Below are positions 1-5,055 of a stretch of 7,077 nt of DNA, one piece after another. This DNA comes from Candidatus Colimorpha enterica. Its GTDB lineage: Bacteria; Bacillota; Clostridia; Oscillospirales; CAG-272. Numbering within the stretch: position 1 is the stretch's first letter; each line of letters starts with the position of its first letter. The stretch spans positions 14,320 to 21,396 of the forward strand of contig FR891143.1 in the NCBI GenBank assembly GCA_000433515.1, given 5' to 3'. The notes under the pieces were generated by a model that saw only the letters and a program-made list of their open reading frames with translations, was not told the origin of the DNA and ran no database searches. Position numbers and translations under genes: made by a program.

Positions 1-50
1 CCGTCTTTGCGATCAACAACATCGCTCTCACTGCAAAGGAAGTCCGTTAA
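1..50 (+). CDS. 3' end of an upstream gene, possibly another glycosidase (partial)
   Basis: The frame ending in the TAA at 48-50 is open to the left edge and reads VFAINNIALTAKEVR before the stop. The pattern of alternating hydrophobic and polar residues resembles the last beta-strand of a concanavalin-like or other beta-sandwich domain. It also loosely resembles the end of the sandwich domain of the next gene (VTFSDIEIKVTDA), so a neighbouring glycosidase of similar build is possible but is only inferred from 15 residues. The stop codon directly abuts the ATG of the next gene, and that gene's ribosome site lies inside this coding end. This arrangement favours one operon and makes a real coding end more likely than a chance open frame. 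Function cannot be assigned. Confidence 0.6.
   Translation, partial: VFAINNIALTAKEVR
35..42 (+). promoter_or_regulatory. Ribosome binding site of the GH32-like gene, inside the preceding coding end
   Basis: AAAGGAAG lies 8 bases before the ATG at 51. It is embedded in the last codons of the upstream frame, whose TAA (48-50) touches the start codon. The site fixes the start at 51, and the in-frame TAA excludes any earlier start. The arrangement predicts translational coupling of the two genes. Confidence 0.8.
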
Positions 51-1865
51 ATGAAAAATTGCCGGAATACCGACCGGCACCACGGCAGAAGGATTTCCCG
101 TATAACGGCTTTCCTTCTGCCGTTTCTGATGATATTACAGGTGCCCCTTTCAACAAACGCGGAGGAAAAAATGAACAGTGAAACAGTTGTAAGCCTCTTT
201 CCGAGGCTGAAAAACGGCTGGGTCGGCGATGTAATGCCGATGAACGACGGCAATAAGATGAAGCTCTTCTATCTTTACGACACCGACAACAACGGCGCGG
301 CGCTCATACATCCGTTTTACAGCTTTACAACCGATAATTTCTACGAATTCACAAACGACGGAGTGACCGTAAAACCGACCGATGACAAAAAATATCAGGA
401 TTATTTCGGGCTCGGTACCGGGTCTTATATAAGGGTCGGCGATACCCTTCACTGCTTCTACACCGGAGTCAACACCTATATTTCCCGCACGACCGCGATC
501 ATGCACGCAGTCAGCACCGACAACGGCAAGACGTGGGAAAAGAAGACTGAGGAGACGATCTATCCCCCGGACGGCTACAACACCGCCGACTACCGCGATT
601 CGCAGGTCTTCTGGTGCGAGGAAGCCGGAGAATACTGGATGACGGTGTCCGGCAGATGCAAAACAAACGGCAGCGAAAACGGCGTTGTCATTCTCTACAC
701 CTCGGATACCCTGAAAGACTGGACCTTCAAGGGGAATATCTTCGAGCCGAACCACAAATATATGCTTGAATGCTCCGATATCCGCAAAATCGGCGATAAG
801 TACTATCTGTTTTACAGCTGGGACTGCATCACCTACTATGCAATGAGCGATTCTGTCTACGGACCCTACAAAGACCCGGCGGACAACGTCCTCAGCGGCA
901 ACGCATTCACCTTCTACGCGGCAAAATCCGCATATCTGAACGGAAAATGCTACCTCTGCGGCTGGCTCGGACGCAAGAACGGCAAAAAAGACTCCAAGGT
1001 CTATGACTGGGCAGGAAACATGGTCATTTTCGAGGTAAAGCAGAAGTCCGACGGCACGCTTGCCCTCGATGCCCCCTCGACCTATTCCGATTACTTCACA
1101 AAGGCCTTTGAATTCAAGCAGGTCGGAACAAAGGGCGACGCCGCTGTCAACGGAAACGGCATTACCCTTTCGGGAAAGAACGGAATTTCCTACGTCGATA
1201 TGGGCGAGCTTCCGAAAACCATGATCCTCACCTGCAAATTCACCGTCGATTCCTACTTCAGTCAGGGCGGCCTCTGCTTCGGCACGAACGGAGTCGGCGA
1301 AAATTCCTACTACATCATGCTGAACGCCGCAAACAACCGCGTGCAGTACGATGCCCATAAGCTGTCGAACATCTCGGCAGCAAAGGACAACTCCGGTTCC
1401 TACGTCGGCTTCAGATACGAGCCGGGCAAGGAGTACACCCTCAAGGTTGTTGTTGAGAACGAGATCATCGCCTTCTATATCAACGGTGAAAAGACGCTCG
1501 TCAACCGGATATACGAGGCTCCCGGACTTGATTTCGGCTTCTTCGGCGCAAAATCCGGTGTCACCTTCAGCGACATCGAAATAAAAGTGACCGATGCCGT
1601 CACCGCAAAACCGGGCGTTCCCTCCTCAAAGAGAAACGTCATAATCACCCCCGGAACCACGACAAAACCGGAGACAACCCCGCCGGAAACAACGGTTCCC
1701 CCGACTGAACCGGTAACCTCCGGCACCGACTCTCCCGCGACAACGGAGCCGTCGGAAAAGCCGTCGGACAGCAAGCCCGCTGTCATTGCCGCAGTCGCCG
1801 CAGCTGCGATTGCCGCGATCGGCGGAACGGTATTTGCCCTGATAAGACGAAAAAAGAAACACTGA
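51..1865 (+). CDS. Secreted, membrane-anchored GH32-like beta-propeller glycosidase
   Basis: This 604-residue protein is predicted to act on the outer face of the cell membrane on an unknown glycoside; relatives in clan J act on fructans or related furanosides. Residues 1-37 form a signal peptide: a basic start, a hydrophobic core at about 19-33, and likely cleavage at STNA|EE. Residues 45-345 carry degenerate GH32 landmarks in order: WVGD (Asp60, in the place of the WMNDPNG nucleophile), YRDS (Asp183, for RDP) and LECSD (Glu240, for the ECPD acid/base). Residues 350-515 look like the beta-sandwich found after GH32 propellers. Residues 525-575 are a Thr/Pro/Ser/Glu linker, followed by a helix at about 577-598 and the tail RRKKKH. 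There is no LPXTG motif, so anchoring is by the helix rather than by sortase. The gene abuts the upstream gene and is followed by a terminator. The family call is confident, but the substrate is not known. A GH43-like member of the same fold clan is the alternative. Confidence 0.85.
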   Translation: MKNCRNTDRHHGRRISRITAFLLPFLMILQVPLSTNAEEKMNSETVVSLFPRLKNGWVGDVMPMNDGNKMKLFYLYDTDNNGAALIHPFYSFTTDNFYEFTNDGVTVKPTDDKKYQDYFGLGTGSYIRVGDTLHCFYTGVNTYISRTTAIMHAVSTDNGKTWEKKTEETIYPPDGYNTADYRDSQVFWCEEAGEYWMTVSGRCKTNGSENGVVILYTSDTLKDWTFKGNIFEPNHKYMLECSDIRKIGDKYYLFYSWDCITYYAMSDSVYGPYKDPADNVLSGNAFTFYAAKSAYLNGKCYLCGWLGRKNGKKDSKVYDWAGNMVIFEVKQKSDGTLALDAPSTYSDYFTKAFEFKQVGTKGDAAVNGNGITLSGKNGISYVDMGELPKTMILTCKFTVDSYFSQGGLCFGTNGVGENSYYIMLNAANNRVQYDAHKLSNISAAKDNSGSYVGFRYEPGKEYTLKVVVENEIIAFYINGEKTLVNRIYEAPGLDFGFFGAKSGVTFSDIEIKVTDAVTAKPGVPSSKRNVIITPGTTTKPETTPPETTVPPTEPVTSGTDSPATTEPSEKPSDSKPAVIAAVAAAAIAAIGGTVFALIRRKKKH

Positions 1866-1878
1866 CACAACTAAAAAG

Positions 1879-1924
1879 AACAAGCGGCTTTAAAAAAACT
1901 CAATGTTTTTAAAAGCCGCTTGTT
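1879..1924. terminator. Bidirectional intrinsic terminator between convergent genes
   Basis: A perfect 13-bp inverted repeat (AACAAGCGGCTTT at 1879-1891 and AAAGCCGCTTGTT at 1912-1924) can extend through an AT-rich inner part with one bulged A, leaving a loop of about nine bases. Reading the minus strand, the hairpin is followed by CTTTTTAG (complement of 1871-1878), a usable U-tract for the alpha/beta-hydrolase transcript. Reading plus, the tail is only TGTTTAAC, so termination of the GH32-like transcript may be weaker. It begins 13 bases after the plus-strand stop and 19 bases beyond the minus-strand stop. Confidence 0.85.
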
Positions 1925-1943
1925 TAACTATTCCCGACCGGAT

Positions 1944-2723
1944 TTATTTCCCGCTGTTCTCAAACACGAACCGGTCGAACTTTTCGCGCTCCTCCTGAGT
2001 ATATCCGCCGTGAGGCTGCCCCGGAAGGAAAAGATATGTCACGTCAAGTCCCGCATCGCGCATTTTTTCGGTAAGCGCCGTGATCTCCGGTACGAAGAAG
2101 CACTCGTCATGCTCGTCAGCGGTGATGAAATACGGGATCTTCGGCATATCGGCAATTCTGTTGACCGGCGCGGAGTACTTAAGCGCGTCCTCAAAAGACA
2201 TATCGTACTCGTTGACCGCGCAGATATAGGTGCGCGGGAACGCCGGATGCACGGCAAAGCTGTTGAGCGGATCACAGCACGGGCAGTGCGCAAGGCAGGC
2301 TGTCACCTTATGCCGCGTTCCGACAGAGAACATAAGCGCACCGTAGCCGCCCATGCTTCCGCCCATAACGACAAGGGTATACTTCCCTTCCTCAAGCCCG
2401 AACCTGTCGGCGATCGCGTCGATGACAAGGTCGGTCACCCTGACCGCGCCGCGGTTCATCCAGCTCCACGGTCCGGGGAACATATACGCGGCGACAAGAC
2501 CGTTCTCCGCGCATCTGCGGGTGAAGGCATTGTCATAGGTACCGAGCGTGTCCATGTTCCCGCCGAGGCAGGAGTTCCCGCCGAGACCGGGGAATTCAAG
2601 AACTATGCCGGTGACCTTCGTGTTTTCACCGATAAGAGCGATGTTGTTGTTGCAATAGGTATCGATCGTATCACGGTTGATAAATTTTCTGTCCGCTTCC
2701 GCAAACCTTGTGAAATCCGTCAT
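1944..2723 (-). CDS. Alpha/beta-hydrolase, esterase/prolyl-oligopeptidase-like
   Basis: This 259-residue cytoplasmic protein has no signal peptide or membrane segment. The nucleophile elbow GGSMGGYGAL gives Ser123. The likely charge-relay His is His238 in PGQPHGG, and the acid is probably Asp206 (or Asp203) in TADEHDE. LEFPGLGGN at 43-50 sits where the oxyanion-hole loop is expected. The layout matches small serine esterases of the dienelactone-hydrolase/S9-like type, for example acetyl or feruloyl esterases, but the substrate cannot be read from the sequence. A cysteine cluster (Cys143, Cys147, Cys149, Cys150) follows the elbow and is unusual. AGAAAGG at 2732-2738, 8 bases upstream, supports the ATG at 2721-2723. 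It lies 25 bases downstream of the SGNH gene on the same strand, so the two are likely one operon ending at the terminator at 1879-1924. Removal of acyl groups from sugars alongside that SGNH enzyme is a reasonable inference. Confidence 0.85.
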   Translation of the reverse strand: MTDFTRFAEADRKFINRDTIDTYCNNNIALIGENTKVTGIVLEFPGLGGNSCLGGNMDTLGTYDNAFTRRCAENGLVAAYMFPGPWSWMNRGAVRVTDLVIDAIADRFGLEEGKYTLVVMGGSMGGYGALMFSVGTRHKVTACLAHCPCCDPLNSFAVHPAFPRTYICAVNEYDMSFEDALKYSAPVNRIADMPKIPYFITADEHDECFFVPEITALTEKMRDAGLDVTYLFLPGQPHGGYTQEEREKFDRFVFENSGK

Positions 2724-2748
2724 TTGAGCTGCCTTTCTCAGATAATGA

Positions 2749-3417
2749 TTATTTTATTGCCCCAAGAATTCTGTCGGATATTTCCCTCATCCCCCTGTCG
2801 CCGGGATGTCCGGCAACTCCGGAATGTTCAAAAAGCCCCTTTGCCGACATTTCATCACGCTCGCCGAGGTCGCCGAACGGTATGTAACCGACGCCGAGCC
2901 TCCCCGCCGCCTCACGGATCGCCCGGTCAATATCAGGGTGCGACCACACAAGATCGGTAACGACGATCTGCGCGCCGTTTTTCGACGCAAAGAAGTGCGC
3001 CATGTCACAGTAAGCATTGACGAACGCGTCATAATCGAACGTTTCTCTTATCACGTTCTCGCCGAGGCGCAGAACCACAACATCGGCGCAGAAATCGCGT
3101 GCCGCCGAAAACTGCTTTTCAAGAAGCTCCGGGTCGGTATAATTCCGCTCCCAGTCAGCCGCCTGAGTTATGCAGAAATCGCAGGCTCCCCATCTCTTTT
3201 TAAGAGCCGAGGCGGTGAGATGAACGTAATCCTTCTCCTTTGCCGATGCCGCCATGCCCCAGTCGTTGTTCCAGCCTATCCACGGAGCAGCCCCGTGCCT
3301 TGTTATGGAGTTCCCGACAAAGAGGATCCTCTTTGCGTCGGTGTCCCCCATTTCAAACGTCACCCACAGGTTGGGCGCAAGCTGATCCTTTGACGGAACA
3401 GTGTTGATGAATGCCAT
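2749..3417 (-). CDS. SGNH/GDSL-type hydrolase (probable carbohydrate esterase)
   Basis: This 222-residue cytoplasmic protein has the SGNH blocks in order: ILFVGNSITRHG with Ser37 (block I), Gly54 in WGMAAS (block II candidate), RLGEN with Asn121 in place of GxND (block III), and GHPGDRGM with His204 (block V). The Asp normally three residues before the catalytic His is Val201 here, so the enzyme may use a Ser-His dyad or take its acid from elsewhere. Many enzymes of this fold deacetylate plant polysaccharides, and that role fits the neighbouring glycosidases, but it is inferred. I start at the ATG at 3415-3417 because AAAAGGA sits 7 bases upstream. A longer in-frame GTG at 3466-3468 lies in the promoter upstream of the expected transcription start and adds residues of low-quality composition. 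It is the first gene after the promoter at 3459-3487 and precedes the alpha/beta-hydrolase by 25 bases. Confidence 0.87.
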   Translation of the reverse strand: MAFINTVPSKDQLAPNLWVTFEMGDTDAKRILFVGNSITRHGAAPWIGWNNDWGMAASAKEKDYVHLTASALKKRWGACDFCITQAADWERNYTDPELLEKQFSAARDFCADVVVLRLGENVIRETFDYDAFVNAYCDMAHFFASKNGAQIVVTDLVWSHPDIDRAIREAAGRLGVGYIPFGDLGERDEMSAKGLFEHSGVAGHPGDRGMREISDRILGAIK

Positions 3418-3424
3418 ATCAGAT

Positions 3425-3431
3425 TCCTTTT
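3425..3431 (-). promoter_or_regulatory. Ribosome binding site that sets the SGNH gene start
   Basis: On the minus strand AAAAGGA lies 7 bases before the ATG at 3415-3417. No comparable site precedes the upstream in-frame GTG at 3466-3468, so the shorter protein is preferred. Confidence 0.8.
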
Positions 3432-3449
3432 CTCCGGAAATACATGACC

Positions 3450-3485
3450 GACAGGGAGAGTATAACACATATTTCTCTCCCTGTC
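3450..3485. repeat. Perfect 11-bp inverted repeat overlapping the promoter (candidate operator)
   Basis: GACAGGGAGAG at 3450-3460 and its exact reverse complement CTCTCCCTGTC at 3475-3485 are separated by 14 AT-rich bases, with half-site centres 25 bp apart. One arm overlaps the -35 element and the other overlaps the edge of the -10 element and the expected start of transcription. The promoter's own RNA would begin inside the left arm and could not form the hairpin, so a protein binding site on DNA is more likely than an RNA element. Read-through RNA from the GH28 gene could form it. I found no second copy of the half-site by eye in the window. Confidence 0.7.
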
Positions 3486-3487
3486 AA
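3459..3487 (-). promoter_or_regulatory. Sigma-A-type promoter for the SGNH and alpha/beta-hydrolase genes
   Basis: On the minus strand a perfect TTGACA (3482-3487) is followed by a 17-base spacer and TATACT (3459-3464). TGT immediately precedes the -10, giving an extended -10 element. The expected start of transcription is near 3452, leaving a leader of about 35 bases that contains the ribosome site at 3425-3431. Near-consensus elements at ideal spacing suggest a strong promoter that would need repression, and the 11-bp inverted repeat at 3450-3485 is placed to provide it. Confidence 0.82.
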
Positions 3488-3519
3488 TGACCGATTTGTT
3501 TTTTTCGGCTGTTTTTTAT

Positions 3520-3552
3520 CGCCGCGCTTTTCCGGCAGAGCGGCGTTTTTTT
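3520..3552 (+). terminator. Plus-strand intrinsic terminator, antisense to the flanking genes
   Basis: CGCCGC at 3520-3525 pairs with GCGGCG at 3540-3545. Two more inner pairs are possible after one mismatch, and seven T residues follow at 3546-3552. In form it is a standard terminator for plus-strand transcription, yet both flanking genes are on the minus strand. It lies just past the GH28 stop codon (3554-3556). On the minus strand the same hairpin is followed by A-rich sequence with no U-tract, so it should not stop the GH28 transcript efficiently by the usual mechanism, though it could stabilise a 3' end. It could block antisense or read-through transcription arriving from the left. Confidence 0.7.
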
Positions 3553-3553
3553 G

Positions 3554-5035
3554 TCAGATAAAATCAAGCTCCCCGACGTGATGCCCGACCGTCCACTTTA
3601 TATCGCCGCGGGTCAGGCGCTTTCCGTTCATGAATATGCCGTCAAAAGTCACCCGCTCGACCCCGTGTCCTTCAGAGAAGCCGCAGATGTCGATCTCGGG
3701 AGCCGTCATTCCGGTATCGGGATAAACCATGATGTTCCGGAACAGGATATCGGAGGTTTTTCCGGGTATCCCGTCCTTTGACCACTGACCGGTATAGCCG
3801 TGGATAAATATAAGTCTCGGCTGATATGCCGGCTGAGGGTCGGGATACGGCACTGTCATATCGGTCTGAAGAACGTCCTGCTGCTGATACTTCGTGAATT
3901 CGCAGCGGATGTTGTCAAACGTCACGTCGTGAACATAGGCTCTGTCGCCGTTCTGAATATCAAGCATCGAGAAGACAGCATGAATGACGTCGCAGTCCTC
4001 AAACAGTATGCCGTGATACTCGTCCGCGCAGGTCTCGGCACCGATCTCAAGCGCACGACCCCAGTCGCACCAGATGACAAGATTCCGCATCGTGATATTG
4101 TAAAGATCCTCGCCGTCCCAGCCCTTGATGCCCTTAAGCACCATGCAGTCGTCGTAATTGCGCAGGAAGCAGTTCTCGACAAGCACATCGCGGCAGTTCA
4201 TAAGGTCGATCCCGTCGGTGTTGTACTTCCATTGACCGACCTCCTTTATCCCGTCGATATGAAGATCGGAGCAGGCATAGCAGGAGACAGCCCACGCCGC
4301 GGAATCGACACAGATGACCCCCTCAATGACGCAGTTCCGGCAGTTGTAGAGCTTGATGTTACCGGTCATGAGGTCGGTACGCTTCATGAATTTCATAAAG
4401 CCCTCCGCACCGTGATCGATGTGTCCCCATGTCTGAACGTCAACGGCAAGCAAAAGCGTGTCGTTCGTCCGGTTTTCGTATCTGCCGTCTATAACGCCCT
4501 TTCCGGTGATCTTCACGTTCTCGGCATCTACCGCAAAGAACCCGCCGACAACGACCGCGTCCCGGTCGATGACCACCGTGTCCCCGCTGTAAAGCCTGAC
4601 AACTCCGGTATTGTGAACACCGGGACCGTAGTATATGACCCCGTCCTCTGCATATTCCCTCGGTGCGTCGAAGAAAATGTGAAGATTGTTGTGATGCCCG
4701 TCAAGCTCAAGAGAATACTGCCCCGGATGCTCAAGCGTGAAAACCAGCCCGCCGCCTTCCCTCTCCGGCTTTATCCCCTTCGAAAGCGGGCGTACAACCG
4801 CCTCGCAAAACTCCCGTCCGGGCTTCACCCTGATCGTGACCGGCTTATCAGACTCAAATGCGATATAAGCCGAATCCTCGCTCTGCTCCTCCGGGCGCTG
4901 ATGCCCCGGCCAGCCGTAATTGTATGGATAAGCCGAGACACGTATTGCCTTTGCGGGAGCGTTCTCCCCATCAACCGTTGCGGTGAAGAGTGTGCTTACC
5001 GGCTCTCCGTCCGGAATTTTTGATATTTTCAGCAT
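3554..5035 (-). CDS. GH28-like right-handed beta-helix glycosidase (polygalacturonase superfamily)
   Basis: This 493-residue protein has no signal peptide, so cytoplasmic action on imported oligosaccharides is inferred. Residues 1-125 are a beta-rich N-terminal domain like that preceding the helix in some bacterial GH28 and GH49 proteins. GPGVH (137-141) and ITGKGVIDGR (176-185) begin the beta-helix, which runs to about residue 485. GH28 catalytic landmarks are present as NTDGID (Asp274) and YDDC (Asp295, Asp296). The usual downstream GHG histidine motif and RIK motif are not evident; GRALEIGAE at 326-334 occupies about that place. Hydrolysis of galacturonosyl, rhamnosyl or another sugar linkage is therefore possible, and the substrate is open. 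GGGGAAGGAA (5042-5051) stands 6 bases before the ATG at 5033-5035. The GH36-like gene ends 20 bases upstream on the same strand, which indicates co-transcription. GH49-like or an uncharacterised relative is the main alternative. Confidence 0.83.
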   Translation of the reverse strand: MLKISKIPDGEPVSTLFTATVDGENAPAKAIRVSAYPYNYGWPGHQRPEEQSEDSAYIAFESDKPVTIRVKPGREFCEAVVRPLSKGIKPEREGGGLVFTLEHPGQYSLELDGHHNNLHIFFDAPREYAEDGVIYYGPGVHNTGVVRLYSGDTVVIDRDAVVVGGFFAVDAENVKITGKGVIDGRYENRTNDTLLLAVDVQTWGHIDHGAEGFMKFMKRTDLMTGNIKLYNCRNCVIEGVICVDSAAWAVSCYACSDLHIDGIKEVGQWKYNTDGIDLMNCRDVLVENCFLRNYDDCMVLKGIKGWDGEDLYNITMRNLVIWCDWGRALEIGAETCADEYHGILFEDCDVIHAVFSMLDIQNGDRAYVHDVTFDNIRCEFTKYQQQDVLQTDMTVPYPDPQPAYQPRLIFIHGYTGQWSKDGIPGKTSDILFRNIMVYPDTGMTAPEIDICGFSEGHGVERVTFDGIFMNGKRLTRGDIKWTVGHHVGELDFI

Positions 5036-5055
5036 AGTATGTTCCTTCCCCGGTT

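Noticed and set aside
150..1358. Long minus-strand open frame (402 codons) opposite the GH32-like gene
   Set aside because: It is antisense to a gene with clear domain, signal peptide and ribosome-site evidence. Its translation is low-complexity Val/Ala/Gly-rich with no recognisable motif.
1920..2960. Plus-strand open frame of 346 codons
   Set aside because: It runs antisense through two well-supported hydrolase genes, starts inside the terminator stem, and encodes an Arg/His-rich sequence with no domain.
3418..3468. Longer SGNH protein starting at GTG 3466-3468
   Set aside because: That codon lies within the promoter spacer, upstream of the expected transcription start. The extra residues have no family similarity, and the ATG at 3417 has its own ribosome site.
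3450..3485. The 11-bp inverted repeat as an intrinsic terminator or riboswitch
   Set aside because: No U-tract follows on either strand, and the promoter's own RNA would lack one arm, so a DNA operator is the better reading.
3491..3517. Second small hairpin (CCGA/TCGG) followed by T6 on the plus strand
   Set aside because: A four-base stem with an 11-base loop is too weak to call as a terminator. It may only be an AT-rich spacer.
3800..5023. Plus-strand open frame of 407 codons opposite the GH28-like gene
   Set aside because: It mirrors the GH28 coding frame and shows no ribosome site or motif; the NTDG and DDC motifs on the other strand identify the real gene.
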